Assembly: GCF_045629565.1 (NCBI RefSeq)
Contig: NZ_JAZQRL010000028.1
Coordinates: 1-64,000, forward strand
Direction: 5' to 3'
DNA from: Arcticibacter sp045629565
GTDB lineage: Bacteria; Bacteroidota; Bacteroidia; Sphingobacteriales; Sphingobacteriaceae
DNA length: 64,000 nt
Of the stretch, positions 49,369 to 58,718 are shown piece by piece. The notes under the pieces were generated by a model. It was given only the letters and a program-made list of their open reading frames with translations, was not told where the DNA came from and made no database searches. Position 1 is the stretch's first letter; every line of letters starts with the position of its first letter. The position numbers and the translations under genes were made by a program.

Positions 49369-49443
49369 TGGAGGCTACTGGGTTCGAACCAGTGACCCTC
49401 TGCTTGTAAGGCAGATGCTCTGAACCAGCTGAGCTAAGCCTCC
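49369..49443 (-). tRNA. tRNA-Val(UAC), copy 2
   Basis: Identical in all 75 bases to copy 1 and in the same orientation, with anticodon loop CTTACAA (UAC). It has its own promoter and terminator. Confidence 0.95.
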
Positions 49444-49472
49444 ATTTCCTAACCTTGTTCGGTTTGGGATTG

Positions 49473-49503
49473 CAAATATATCATCATATAGGTACTTTCC
49501 AAA
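49473..49503 (-). promoter_or_regulatory. Promoter of tRNA-Val copy 2
   Basis: Minus strand: TTTG (49503-49500), 19 bases, TATATTTG (49480-49473). The spacing and boxes match the consensus fully. Confidence 0.7.
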
Positions 49504-49535
49504 AAATAAATTTAAATAATACTTATATATCTGGC

Positions 49536-50045
49536 TTACAGATATTTTGTTAATTCTGGAGATAACGGCTCTACCTTGGATCGGAAGCGGTGAATAAGCT
49601 TCCCGTTCTCATCGATCAAAAACTTCTCAAAATTCCACTTAATATCTCCGGTAAAATCCGGATTTCCGGCTGCGGTTAAGTACTTGAAAAGGTCAGCCTG
49701 CCCTTCGCCCTTAACGGTTACAATGTCGCTCAGAAGAAAGCTGACGCCATAGTTCGCTTCGCAAAAATCCTTTATCAACTCGGCCGAACTGAGCTCCTGT
49801 TTGAAATCGTCTGCCGGAAAACCAATCACCACCAGCTTGTCTTTGTACTGTTTAGCGAGTGCCTCTAAGCCAGCATATTGTTTAGTATAACCACATTTTG
49901 AGGCAGTATTTACTATAAGGATCTTTTTGCCTTTGAAGGCCTTCAGATCAACGTTCTGCCCGTCGATCGACCGGATCTTGAAATCGTGCACTGACTTTGG
50001 CGGAGCAAAGAACAGCGTCATTAAAAGAAAAGCTAATATCTTCAT
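49536..50045 (-). CDS. Glutathione peroxidase-family thiol peroxidase
   Basis: The 169-residue product begins with a hydrophobic stretch (LAFLLMTLFFAPP) that could be a signal peptide. The peroxidatic cysteine is Cys51 in NTASKCGYT, a candidate resolving cysteine is Cys95 (IKDFCEANYGV), and the WNFEKFLI motif is at 137-144. The usual FPCNQF block reads FPADDF (76-81), so the catalytic-site Gln and a Cys are missing. Probably a thioredoxin- or bacillithiol-dependent peroxidase; electron donor unknown. It is downstream of nadE, 31 bases away. Confidence 0.85.
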   Translation of the reverse strand: MKILAFLLMTLFFAPPKSVHDFKIRSIDGQNVDLKAFKGKKILIVNTASKCGYTKQYAGLEALAKQYKDKLVVIGFPADDFKQELSSAELIKDFCEANYGVSFLLSDIVTVKGEGQADLFKYLTAAGNPDFTGDIKWNFEKFLIDENGKLIHRFRSKVEPLSPELTKYL

Positions 50046-50076
50046 TGCGGTATGTATGTATAATTTTTTTGCGGTA

Positions 50077-51717
50077 TTAAGACAGGTATTTTCCTACCAG
50101 GGGCATTCTTCTTCCCATACCAAACGCTTTAGGTGATACTCTCAGTATCGGAGCAGTCTGATATCTTTTAAATTCGGCCATATTGACCATTTTAAGGGTT
50201 TTTCTCACCAAGTCTGCATCAAAACCTTGCTCAATGATTTCTTTGGAGCTTTTCTTAAGCTCGATATACTGGTAGAGCAAAGCATCCAGTGTATCGTAGT
50301 CTGGTAACGAATCGCTATCTTTCTGTCCGGGTCTGAGCTCCGCTGATGGTGGCTTTACAATACTATTTACAGGAATAATCTCGGCATCCCGGTTGATGTA
50401 CTCAGCGAGCTTATAAACCTGTGTTTTGTAAACATCACCCAACACGGAAATGGCACCTGCCATGTCTCCGTACAACGTTCCGTAGCCCACAGCGCACTCG
50501 CTCTTATTCGAAGTATTGAGTAGGATGTAACCGAACTTGTTGGAGAAGGCCATGACGACGATGGCACGACTTCTGGCCTGGATATTCTCTTCTGTGGTGT
50601 TGAATGGGAGACCTTTGAATGCCGGTTCCAGCATCCGTTCAAAGGCATCTGTTGCGTCCTTGATGGCGATGGTGTAGTGCTGACAGCCCAGCTTATTGAC
50701 CAGATCCATCGCGTCATTAACGGAGTGGTCGGTTGAGTACTTAGACGGCATCAGCACTGCCATCACATTCTGCGGACCTAGTGCTTCAGCTGCCAGGGCG
50801 CATACTACGGCTGAATCTATACCTCCCGAAAGGCCCAGAACTGCCTTACTGAAGCCCGATTTGGTAAAGTAATCTTTGATACCGAGGAGTAACGCCCGGT
50901 GAATTTGTTCTATGTCTGACAGAGGAACATAGGGTACGGGTTGCAGCCCCAGTATTTCTCCATCGTTGAATTCGAATATCTTAAAGTCCTCTTCAAAATA
51001 TTTCATATGATGAAGCAGCTGCCCTTCTTTGTTAAATGCAAAAGACCCTCCATCGAATATAATTTCCGTTTGTGCGCCTACCTGGTTAACATAAAGCAGC
51101 GGAAGCTCATACTTCTTACAGTTTTCACTCAGTACCTTGACCCGGTTATCATCATGTACGTATGAAAATGGCGAGGCGGCGATGTTGAGCATCAGTGAAG
51201 GCTTTTCCTTAATCAGCTCGTCCATAGGCGACCTCAGATAGAGCGGATTATCTTTCATATTCCACAAGTCTTCGCAAATGGTGAGGGCTATGCGCTCCCC
51301 TTTGACTTCTATGCATTTGAATAGAAGACCAGGCTCGAAATAGCGATACTCATCGAAGACGTCGTAGTTTGGCAAAAGGGCTTTGTTTACCTTGGAAACT
51401 ACTTTCCCTTCTTCCATAATATAAGCCGAGTTGAAGAGGTCCTTCCCTTCTAAGCGATCATTACGTGTTGGTGCTCCTAATACACATACAATACCCGTAC
51501 ACGCTGCAGCAATCTTGTTGACCGACTCCTCACAGAGGTCTACAAATTCTGAGAACTCAAGAAAATCACGTGGAGGATATCCACAAACAGCTAATTCTGC
51601 AAAAGCGATTAGGTCGGCTCCTTCTGATTTCGCTTTGTTAATTGACTCAATGATCTTCGTTGTATTTGCTTCGAAGTTGCCTATATGATAGTTCAACTGC
51701 GCAAGAGCTATCTTCAT
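50077..51717 (-). CDS. nadE: Glutamine-dependent NAD+ synthetase
   Basis: NadE (546 residues) makes NAD from deamido-NAD, ATP and glutamine. The N-terminal nitrilase domain carries Glu (FAELAVCGYPP), Lys (VNKALLPNYDVFDE) and Cys (LTICEDLWNM) for ammonia release. The C-terminal synthetase domain has the PP-loop GLSGGIDSAVVCALAAE and LLNTSNKSECAVGYGTLYGDM. Complete and of normal length. nadE next to gldB is a common arrangement in Bacteroidota. Confidence 0.97.
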   Translation of the reverse strand: MKIALAQLNYHIGNFEANTTKIIESINKAKSEGADLIAFAELAVCGYPPRDFLEFSEFVDLCEESVNKIAAACTGIVCVLGAPTRNDRLEGKDLFNSAYIMEEGKVVSKVNKALLPNYDVFDEYRYFEPGLLFKCIEVKGERIALTICEDLWNMKDNPLYLRSPMDELIKEKPSLMLNIAASPFSYVHDDNRVKVLSENCKKYELPLLYVNQVGAQTEIIFDGGSFAFNKEGQLLHHMKYFEEDFKIFEFNDGEILGLQPVPYVPLSDIEQIHRALLLGIKDYFTKSGFSKAVLGLSGGIDSAVVCALAAEALGPQNVMAVLMPSKYSTDHSVNDAMDLVNKLGCQHYTIAIKDATDAFERMLEPAFKGLPFNTTEENIQARSRAIVVMAFSNKFGYILLNTSNKSECAVGYGTLYGDMAGAISVLGDVYKTQVYKLAEYINRDAEIIPVNSIVKPPSAELRPGQKDSDSLPDYDTLDALLYQYIELKKSSKEIIEQGFDADLVRKTLKMVNMAEFKRYQTAPILRVSPKAFGMGRRMPLVGKYLS

Positions 51718-51753
51718 GTGAATGGTTTTTTAAATGTGTTAACTGTGCGGCTT

Positions 51754-52374
51754 TTAAAAAAAGACCCCAAGCGTTAGCGCGACGTAGGAGTTCTTTAGTT
51801 TGTCGCCTTGCTTATTCATGGTGGTGAAACCGTTGTTGTATGTAACACCCGTAATAACATTTAAGTTTCCGTTTACTTGCCATTCTACCCCTGCACCTGC
51901 AATCATACTGAGCCGAAAGAAATTGACGTCCGATGATATATCAACATCGTTTCTTTTAGGTGTCCCCGGTCCGTCACTGATGTCTCCCTTTGCGCCAATC
52001 TTAAATCCCGTACCTAATCCGAACTGTCCGTAATACCGTCCCATATTTGTCGGCTCGCTTTTTAGCTTTAGCGTAAGCGGAACTTCAATATATCTGACTT
52101 TGTAGTTTATCGAGTTTGCATCAGTAACAGCGCGACTGTTGACAGAAGTGATGGTGAAGCCCGATGCGAAGTAGTAATTTGAACTAAATGCCAAGTCGGC
52201 CAATACACCGTATGCGATCCCCGAACTGGTACCGTCACCCGGAGAACCCTCACCCGTTACCCACCCCAGATTAGGCGATACCGTAAACCCAAGCTGTGTG
52301 TTATCGCCCGCAATCTGAGCTGAAGAAACAAAGGGTATTAAGAAGCATACAAGCGCAAAAAAAAGATTTTTCAT
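51754..52374 (-). CDS. Outer-membrane beta-barrel protein (PorT/OmpA-barrel-like)
   Basis: The protein (206 residues) has a signal peptide (FFALVCFLIPFVSSAQ) and alternating amphipathic strands with Gly/Asn turns: TQLGFTVSPNLGWVTG, YYFASGFTITSV, YGQFGLGTGFKIG, FRLSMIAGAGVEW and a C-terminal SYVALTLGVFF ending in aromatic residues. This fits the small outer-membrane barrel family of Bacteroidota (PF13568-like). Function is unknown. It diverges from gldB, only 23 bases apart. Confidence 0.82.
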   Translation of the reverse strand: MKNLFFALVCFLIPFVSSAQIAGDNTQLGFTVSPNLGWVTGEGSPGDGTSSGIAYGVLADLAFSSNYYFASGFTITSVNSRAVTDANSINYKVRYIEVPLTLKLKSEPTNMGRYYGQFGLGTGFKIGAKGDISDGPGTPKRNDVDISSDVNFFRLSMIAGAGVEWQVNGNLNVITGVTYNNGFTTMNKQGDKLKNSYVALTLGVFF

Positions 52375-52397
52375 ATTTTCGTTTTCTCAATTAAATT

Positions 52398-53429
52398 ATG
52401 TCCTGCAAAAGCATTGTCCAAATCTACTTGTTTTTTTTAACTGCAATAATCCTAAGCGGCTGTCAGAATAAAAAAGCAGTTGACGTGAGCCACATAGATG
52501 TGAACATCCGCATCGAACGGTTTGACCAAGACCTGGATACTTTACATCCCCAGAACATTGCTACTGGTTTACCTGTTTTAGAAAAGAAATATTCATCATT
52601 CTACCGGGATTATATTGAGGGGATGCTCGGCGCCGGAAGCACAGCAGACACGGCATACTACTCCAATATGCGTCTGATACTAGGCAACGAAGATTTCGCC
52701 GCACTGAAACGTGAGGTTAACGGCACATTCAAAGACCTTAAGGAAAAGGAGAATGAGCTGGGTGACGCTTTCAGACATATAAAATATTTCTACCCAAAGG
52801 TGCAAGTCCCGCGGATTATATCCTTCTATTCGGGTTTTTCGGTTCAGGTTCCGTTAGGTGAAAACTATCTGGGAATCGGCCTTGATATGTTTTTAGGTGC
52901 TGATTCCAGGTTCTATCCTGCTTTGCGACAAAGTATACCTCAATACATTTCAAGACGATTTACGCCTGAGAATATCACTCCACGACTGATTGAAACTTTT
53001 GTGAGAGAGGAGATGTTTCCGGAACCGGATGATTTGCATACGCTCCTGGACAGGATGGTTTATAATGGCAAGGTGTTGTATTTCATGCAATCGGTACTCC
53101 CTGAAGTGCCAGATTCATTAATCATGAACTATACATCGGACCAGAAGAAATGGGTAGATAAATATGAGTCTGACATCTGGGGTTACTTCCTTGAGAATGA
53201 TTTACTTTACGAGAGCGACTACATGAAGATCCAGAAGTTTCTGACGGAGGCTCCCTTTACACCGGGTATAGGAAACAGGAACGAGTCTGCCCCAAAGCTC
53301 GCATTGTTTACCGGATGGCAGATCGTAAAAGAATATATGGACAGGAATCAGGATGTAGATCTGCCGGCCCTTATGAAAAACACCGACTACCAGCAGATCT
53401 TAACCGATTCGCGGTATAAACCAAGATAA
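52398..53429 (+). CDS. gldB: Gliding motility lipoprotein GldB
   Basis: GldB (343 residues) is a periplasm-facing lipoprotein first found in Flavobacterium gliding. The signal peptide ends in the lipobox LSGC (Cys22), followed by DVNIRIERFDQDLDTL. The body contains GENYLGIGLDMFLGADSRFYP and MVYNGKVLYFMQSVLPEVPDSLIM, typical of GldB. Many non-gliding Bacteroidota keep gldB, so motility is not implied. Neighbouring nadE is usual for this gene. Confidence 0.9.
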   Translation: MSCKSIVQIYLFFLTAIILSGCQNKKAVDVSHIDVNIRIERFDQDLDTLHPQNIATGLPVLEKKYSSFYRDYIEGMLGAGSTADTAYYSNMRLILGNEDFAALKREVNGTFKDLKEKENELGDAFRHIKYFYPKVQVPRIISFYSGFSVQVPLGENYLGIGLDMFLGADSRFYPALRQSIPQYISRRFTPENITPRLIETFVREEMFPEPDDLHTLLDRMVYNGKVLYFMQSVLPEVPDSLIMNYTSDQKKWVDKYESDIWGYFLENDLLYESDYMKIQKFLTEAPFTPGIGNRNESAPKLALFTGWQIVKEYMDRNQDVDLPALMKNTDYQQILTDSRYKPR

Positions 53430-53430
53430 T

Positions 53431-54093
53431 CTACCGATCCAGACTGGTTACTGCTTGTAAGGTAGTTTTGCCATCTGATCCATAGCCTCCGGAATATACT
53501 CTTCCGTTTGCCAACTGTCCTAAAGGTCTTCCAGGCGATCCCGACCTGATCTGTCCGAATATAACAGCGAGATCCGACTGTGGGTTGGTACGATACCCTC
53601 CGCCGCGATTTTCGATTTCTATATAGGCGGACTGCTTGGAAGTCTGAATTTGAGGTATAACACCTGAAGATAAATAGTTGATCACTACGTTTCCTCCATT
53701 CCCGTTGTCAAACTTCCGGTTCGCGGATTTCGCGTCCTGGCCGGCAACATTGATGGTAAGATTCTTGAGGGTGGCGAAGTTTATGTCAAGTGTGACATTG
53801 GTGCCATTGTTTTTCCCATCACTTCCTCCTATCCATGCTCCTTTTTCAATTACAGCATGACGGACAAGCATTGTCACATCCTTCTTGTTTAGGAATCTGA
53901 TCTTAGCATCAGGATGCATAACAAGTGTATCTATTTTTATAGATACACTTGAGTCCTTTGAGGAAAATTCATATGAGTCTCGCTTGTCGATGACAAGCTT
54001 CTTGATTTCGATAACTCTTGGTTTCAGCTTAGTCTGAGAACTAGCAAGAAACGGGGCGAGCAAGCCCATTAATATCACTAACCGCTTCATCAT
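53431..54093 (-). CDS. Secreted protein of unknown function
   Basis: This 220-residue protein has a signal peptide (KRLVILMGLLAPFLASSQ) and a beta-rich mature part with Asn/Gly-rich stretches (GGSDGKNNGTNVTLDINFA, FDNGNGGNVVINYLSS) and a Gly/Arg-rich C-terminus (SGSPGRPLGQLANGRVYSGG). No family recognised. The pattern suggests an extracellular or surface beta-helix-like protein, which is inference. The start could be either of two consecutive ATG codons. It converges with gldB one base apart. Confidence 0.65.
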   Translation of the reverse strand: MMKRLVILMGLLAPFLASSQTKLKPRVIEIKKLVIDKRDSYEFSSKDSSVSIKIDTLVMHPDAKIRFLNKKDVTMLVRHAVIEKGAWIGGSDGKNNGTNVTLDINFATLKNLTINVAGQDAKSANRKFDNGNGGNVVINYLSSGVIPQIQTSKQSAYIEIENRGGGYRTNPQSDLAVIFGQIRSGSPGRPLGQLANGRVYSGGYGSDGKTTLQAVTSLDR

Positions 54094-54164
54094 AAAATCA
54101 TTAACGATTAAATGATGCCATTCGTTTGATTATTCCATAAACATGGACAAATAAATGTTAATTT

Positions 54165-54386
54165 CTATTGAAGCACTTTGTATACTGCTCTTAAGCATAT
54201 ACCAACTCCCACAACCAGGATCAAATTAGAAACGGCATCAATTAGCGCCCAATCGCCAAAAAAGCGAAGAAGCACACCTATCAAGGTAATGATAATACCT
54301 ATGGTTAACAGCTGGTAATGAGCTGGGTTATTTGCGTTGTCGTTTTGTTCGCCAAGATTACGGGTAGTTCTGTCTGTATTTTCCAT
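54165..54386 (-). CDS. Small membrane protein, two helices
   Basis: The 73-residue product has an Asn-rich N-terminus (RTTRNLGEQNDNANN) and two hydrophobic helices (LLTIGIIITLIGVLLRFF and ISNLILVVGVGICLRAVYK-like). No family recognised. A TAAGTTTG promoter box lies 26 bases upstream, which supports that it is a real gene. Confidence 0.6.
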   Translation of the reverse strand: MENTDRTTRNLGEQNDNANNPAHYQLLTIGIIITLIGVLLRFFGDWALIDAVSNLILVVGVGICLRAVYKVLQ

Positions 54387-54411
54387 TCTTTTATAATGCT
54401 GCGCTAAGTTA

Positions 54412-54419
54412 CAAACTTA
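54412..54419 (-). promoter_or_regulatory. Promoter -7 box of small membrane-protein gene
   Basis: Minus strand TAAGTTTG matches TAnnTTTG, 26 bases before the ATG at 54386. Confidence 0.55.
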
Positions 54420-54452
54420 GAGAAAATAAATCTAATGCTTTCTACAAAAGGG

Positions 54453-55445
54453 TCAAACCAGCTGAAGTTCGTCAAGCCTTGCATTTATAAACGCCATTTC
54501 ATCAACAGCCAGTTTGACTTCGGCCGCCTTTGCGTTTTGAATTGCTTGCTCAGCATTCCTGGCACCTGCAAGAGCAATGGTAATACCCGGCTTATCTACA
54601 GTCCATCTGAGTACCAGCTGTCCCAGACTAACACCTTTATCATCAGCAATTGGCTTAATGCTTTGAAGAAAAGCGTTTACGGCTGCAATATTCTCCGCTT
54701 GATAATATTTCAGTCCGGCACGATGATCTCCGGCCGCAAAAGAATGTCCTGGTTTAATCTTTCCGGTTAGAAGTCCTCTTTCCAGCGGACTATATGCAAT
54801 AATAGACTTTTTGTTTGCGAGAGCAAAAGGAATAACAACTTCCTCAATACCTCTGTTTACCATGCTGTACGGAACTTGATTGGATACAAGGTTTATTGTT
54901 GTCATTGCTTCCGCCATTTGTGATTCGTCATAGTTACAGACTCCTGCATAACGGACTTTTCCTTGCTCAATCAGACGCTGAACGGCCTCCATGCTCTCAC
55001 TAATCGGAGTAGTGATGTCGGGCCAGTGTATTTGATAGAGGTCGATATAATCCGTTCCTAATCGTCGGAGACTATCTTCACATTCTTTAATAATACTTTC
55101 TTTACCAGCGTATTTATAAACATCTATAGGTTCTCCTCGGTTATTCTCCGACTTAAACCCAAAGTCGCCTTTTTTAACATCCCACCTCATTCCATATTTG
55201 GTCAGTATCTGTACCCGGTCTCTGGGAATATCTTTGATCGCTTCCCCTACAATCTCCTCACTGAGTCCCTGCCCATAGATCGGCGCCGTATCGATTGATG
55301 TTACCCCTTGTTCATAGCACGCACGAATTGCGTTTACCGATTGGTTTCTTTCCGTTCCACCCCACATCCAGCCTCCGGCTGCCCAGGCACCAAACGCAAT
55401 TACTGAGACTTCCAGATCTGACTCTCCTAGTTTTCTGTGTTCCAT
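54453..55445 (-). CDS. Aldo/keto reductase
   Basis: This NADPH-dependent reductase (330 residues) of the AKR superfamily has a TIM barrel with the catalytic tetrad: Asp in SIDTAPIYG (Asp52 and Tyr56 region), Lys in ILTKYGMRWD, and His in YQIHWPD. C-terminal cofactor contacts GITIALAGARNAEQAIQNAKA are present. Length and motifs fit the AKR group near YajO/Tas-type proteins. Physiological substrate unknown. It is a single gene diverging from a lipoprotein gene. Confidence 0.93.
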   Translation of the reverse strand: MEHRKLGESDLEVSVIAFGAWAAGGWMWGGTERNQSVNAIRACYEQGVTSIDTAPIYGQGLSEEIVGEAIKDIPRDRVQILTKYGMRWDVKKGDFGFKSENNRGEPIDVYKYAGKESIIKECEDSLRRLGTDYIDLYQIHWPDITTPISESMEAVQRLIEQGKVRYAGVCNYDESQMAEAMTTINLVSNQVPYSMVNRGIEEVVIPFALANKKSIIAYSPLERGLLTGKIKPGHSFAAGDHRAGLKYYQAENIAAVNAFLQSIKPIADDKGVSLGQLVLRWTVDKPGITIALAGARNAEQAIQNAKAAEVKLAVDEMAFINARLDELQLV

Positions 55446-55592
55446 ATATTCGATTTCTGTGTTAACAACGACAGTAAAAATAAGTTTATCCGGATGATAT
55501 TTGATGGGACAACTGTAGCAGTCAAGCGTTAATGTGCGTATTGAAATATGAACAGTCCTGCAAATAAGAATAGCAGGTTTGTAGTTCCATCT

Positions 55593-56048
55593 ATGATAAA
55601 GAAAAAATTACTTCTATTTCTGATGCCCGGCTTGATATTATCTGGCTGCAGGACAGATGAGACATTATGTCAAGCGGCCGACTGCCTTGCTCCGGTGGTT
55701 ACGCTTAAAATAAAGCTTGTTGATAAGGTTAACAATACCAACTTGCTTAACAAGAATACATCATTCAATCTCACGGACTTAACTATCAACAGCACGGCTT
55801 ACAGTACGAGCCTTGCGCTTAAAATTGATAGCACTGAACTGAACAACAGGTATGTAACGATATTGTCCTCAGGCACAGAAACGTTCACGCTTAATTACAA
55901 GAACTATCCCTCAGACGTAATCGATATTCGTTCAAGACTGGTGAAAAGCGGTTGCTGCAAAATACTGGATGTTCAGTCGATCCTGCTCAATGGAAAGCCG
56001 GTATGTCCGAAATGTACAGCAGTGGAGGTAATTGAAATTCGAAAATAA
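55593..56048 (+). CDS. Small Cys-containing lipoprotein
   Basis: The 151-residue protein has a lipoprotein signal peptide (IKKKLLLFLMPGLILSGC, lipobox Cys19). A mature domain follows with paired cysteines near the front (ETLCQAADCLAPVV) and at the end (KSGCCKIL, VCPKCTAV) that could form disulfides. The ATG at 55593 opens directly into the signal peptide; 15 codons upstream to 55548 are not signal-like. Function unknown. It converges with the ATP synthase operon. Confidence 0.75.
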   Translation: MIKKKLLLFLMPGLILSGCRTDETLCQAADCLAPVVTLKIKLVDKVNNTNLLNKNTSFNLTDLTINSTAYSTSLALKIDSTELNNRYVTILSSGTETFTLNYKNYPSDVIDIRSRLVKSGCCKILDVQSILLNGKPVCPKCTAVEVIEIRK

Positions 56049-56061
56049 AGAGTCTATCCTC

Positions 56062-56100
56062 ACAAAAAAAGGTCCTGACGATAACGCCAGGACCTTCCCT
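56062..56100 (-). terminator. Terminator of ATP synthase operon
   Basis: Arms GGTCCTG (56071-56077) and CAGGACC (56088-56094); on the minus strand a run of seven T follows (A run at 56064-56070). It lies 20 bases after atpG. Confidence 0.9.
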
Positions 56101-56119
56101 TTAAATATAGTAATTTTTA

Positions 56120-57010
56120 TTAACCGTTTGAAAGAGCTGCAGCCCCACTTACAATTTCTGTAAGCTCTGTCGTAATAGCAGCCTGACGTGCCTGGTTATA
56201 AGATAACTTCAGCGATCTCAGGAGTTCACCGGCGTTATCTGTGGCTTTATCCATTGCAGTCATACGCGCGCCGTGCTCTGAAGCATGAGAATCTAATACT
56301 GCCTTATATAGCTGGATTTTGATCGATTTTGGAATCAAACTACTCACAATCTCTTCTTGAACAGGTTCAAGTATGTAATCAACTTTAGATCCCACAGGTC
56401 CCTTGTCAGGAGAAGGAGCCGGCTTTGGCAAAGGCAATAGCTGCTCGGCTGTCAGAATTTGCATAGCTGCATTCTTGAACTGATTGTAAACCACCTCAAC
56501 ACGGTCATAGTCTCCGTTAACAAAGCCGTCCATAATAGACTGCGTTACAGTAGAAACATTCGCGAATGATAGATCGGCGAACAGCTCAGAATGATTTCCA
56601 ATCGTCTTGTATTTACGGCGTTCGTAGAAATCCTGTCCCTTCTTTCCAATAGCTAAGATACTTACATTACCATTGCGAAACTGTTCAGCGTACTTCTCTG
56701 CGATAAGCACATTGGCAGTTTTGATGGCATTTGCATTAAACGCTCCGGCCAGTCCTCTGTTTGAAGATACTACAACAATTAACACACGAACAGGTTCGCG
56801 TTCCTGGATGAATGGAGAATTTGAGTTCTCAAGGCTTGCAGATAAATTACTCAGGATATCCTTTAACTTAGTTGCATAAGGACGCATCTGAACAATCGCA
56901 TTTGTAGCCCTTTTAAGCTTTGCAGCAGATACCATTTTCATGGCCTTTGTAATCTGCTGAGTTGAACTTACAGACGCAATCCTATTTCTTACTTCTTTTA
57001 AATTAGCCAT
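56120..57010 (-). CDS. atpG: ATP synthase F1 gamma subunit
   Basis: Gamma (296 residues) is the rotating central stalk of F1. The N-terminal coiled coil (LKEVRNRIASVSSTQQITKAMKMVSAAKL) and the C-terminal helix (MTAMDKATDNAGELLRSLKLSYNQARQAAITTELTEIVSGAAAL) are classic. Last gene of the operon, before a terminator; the beta and epsilon genes that follow gamma in many bacteria are absent from this cluster. Confidence 0.97.
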   Translation of the reverse strand: MANLKEVRNRIASVSSTQQITKAMKMVSAAKLKRATNAIVQMRPYATKLKDILSNLSASLENSNSPFIQEREPVRVLIVVVSSNRGLAGAFNANAIKTANVLIAEKYAEQFRNGNVSILAIGKKGQDFYERRKYKTIGNHSELFADLSFANVSTVTQSIMDGFVNGDYDRVEVVYNQFKNAAMQILTAEQLLPLPKPAPSPDKGPVGSKVDYILEPVQEEIVSSLIPKSIKIQLYKAVLDSHASEHGARMTAMDKATDNAGELLRSLKLSYNQARQAAITTELTEIVSGAAALSNG

Positions 57011-57072
57011 TTTTTAAAATTTAAACTATAGGTTCAGAAGTACTTTTGTTCTTCTGAACCTAAGAGCACGAA

Positions 57073-58647
57073 CTAGTAGTTCGCAGCAAGTTCCTTTGCT
57101 ACAGTTTCAAGAACTCCGGTAATAGAATCATCAAACTTACCAGCCTTCAGGCTTTTCAATACCTCAGGATGTCTTACTTCTAGTTGTTGAGTATACTCTG
57201 CTTCGAACTGCTTCACCTTGTTTACAGGTACCTGACGCAAAAGTCCTTTAGAACCAGCGTAGATAATGGCCACCTGCTTCTCCACAGATACGGGAGAGAA
57301 CTGGCCTTGTTTCAAGATCTCCACGTTTCTGGCTCCTTTGTCTAATACTGCTTTAGTCGCAGCGTCAAGATCAGAACCGAACTTAGAGAATGCTTCAAGC
57401 TCACGGTACTGAGCCTGATCAAGCTTCAAGGTACCGGCAACCTTCTTCATTGATTTGATCTGTGCATTACCACCAACACGAGATACCGAAATACCCACGT
57501 TAATCGCTGGTCTAACACCCGCATTGAACAAGTTAGACTCCAGGAAGATCTGGCCGTCAGTAATAGAAATAACGTTTGTAGGAATGTAAGCTGATACGTC
57601 TCCCGCCTGAGTTTCGATAATTGGAAGAGCGGTTAAAGAACCACCACCTTTTACGATATCTTTAATAGAGTCTGGAAGATCATTCATATCTCTGGCGATT
57701 GCGTCAGATGAGTTGATCTTAGCCGCACGCTCTAATAGACGACTGTGCAGATAGAATACGTCTCCAGGATATGCCTCACGGCCTGGTGGACGACGAAGCA
57801 ACAGGGATACCTCGCGATATGCTACTGCTTGTTTTGACAAGTCATCATAGATGATTAATGCCGGACGTCCAGTATCACGGAAGAACTCACCGATTGCTGC
57901 ACCTGCGAATGGCGCGAAGAATTGCATTGGAGCCGGATCTGCAGCCGATGCCGCAACAACGATCGAGTAGGCCATTGCACCGTTCTCTTCAAGGGTACGA
58001 ACGATGTTCGCAACGGTCGAATTTTTCTGACCAATAGCCACGTAAATACAATATACCGGCTTACCTTCTTCGTAAAATTCTTTTTGATTGATGATAGTAT
58101 CGATACATACAGCTGTCTTACCAGTCTGACGGTCACCGATTACCAACTCACGCTGGCCACGACCAATAGGAATCATCGCGTCGATCGCTTTAATACCCGT
58201 TTGAAGCGGCTCAGTTACCGGCTGACGGTAGATAACACCCGGAGCCTTACGCTCGATTGGCATTTCATAGGTCTTTCCAGTAATAGGCCCTTTTCCATCA
58301 ATAGGTTGTCCTAATGTATTAACCACGCGGCCGAGCATTCCATCTCCCACCTGGATTGAAGCGATTCTTCTGGTACGCTTCATGGTGTCGCCTTCTTTGA
58401 TCTCGTCATAAGAACCCAGCAATACAACACCGACGTTATCTTCCTCAAGGTTCAAAACAACACCCTGTAATCCGTTATCAAATTCAACCAGTTCTCCTGA
58501 TTGAACTTTGGTTAGTCCGTAAACCCGGGCAATACCATCGCCCACCTGCAATACGGTACCTACTTCTTCAAGTTCAGCCTCTGATTTAAAGCCTGACAAT
58601 TGCTGACGCAATATTGCCGAAACTTCATCTGGTCTTACCTCTACCAT
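57073..58647 (-). CDS. atpA: ATP synthase F1 alpha subunit
   Basis: Alpha (524 residues) is the non-catalytic nucleotide-binding subunit that pairs with beta. The P-loop is GDRQTGKTAVCID and the family signature PAINVGISVSRVGGNAQIKSM is present, along with the SPVSVEKQVAIIYAGSKGLL C-terminal part. Length is normal. It lies between atpH and atpG in the operon. Confidence 0.98.
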   Translation of the reverse strand: MVEVRPDEVSAILRQQLSGFKSEAELEEVGTVLQVGDGIARVYGLTKVQSGELVEFDNGLQGVVLNLEEDNVGVVLLGSYDEIKEGDTMKRTRRIASIQVGDGMLGRVVNTLGQPIDGKGPITGKTYEMPIERKAPGVIYRQPVTEPLQTGIKAIDAMIPIGRGQRELVIGDRQTGKTAVCIDTIINQKEFYEEGKPVYCIYVAIGQKNSTVANIVRTLEENGAMAYSIVVAASAADPAPMQFFAPFAGAAIGEFFRDTGRPALIIYDDLSKQAVAYREVSLLLRRPPGREAYPGDVFYLHSRLLERAAKINSSDAIARDMNDLPDSIKDIVKGGGSLTALPIIETQAGDVSAYIPTNVISITDGQIFLESNLFNAGVRPAINVGISVSRVGGNAQIKSMKKVAGTLKLDQAQYRELEAFSKFGSDLDAATKAVLDKGARNVEILKQGQFSPVSVEKQVAIIYAGSKGLLRQVPVNKVKQFEAEYTQQLEVRHPEVLKSLKAGKFDDSITGVLETVAKELAANY

Positions 58648-58718
58648 AGTTTTATATTAATATTTTGTTTTAACTCTGTTAATTATTAATGCCTGTAAAT
58701 ACTTGTCTGCAACAGGAT

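Noticed and set aside
48402..49443. Integrated mobile element between the tRNA copies
   Set aside because: No integrase, transposase or phage gene lies between or beside the tRNA genes, so only a weaker claim about possible variability is made.
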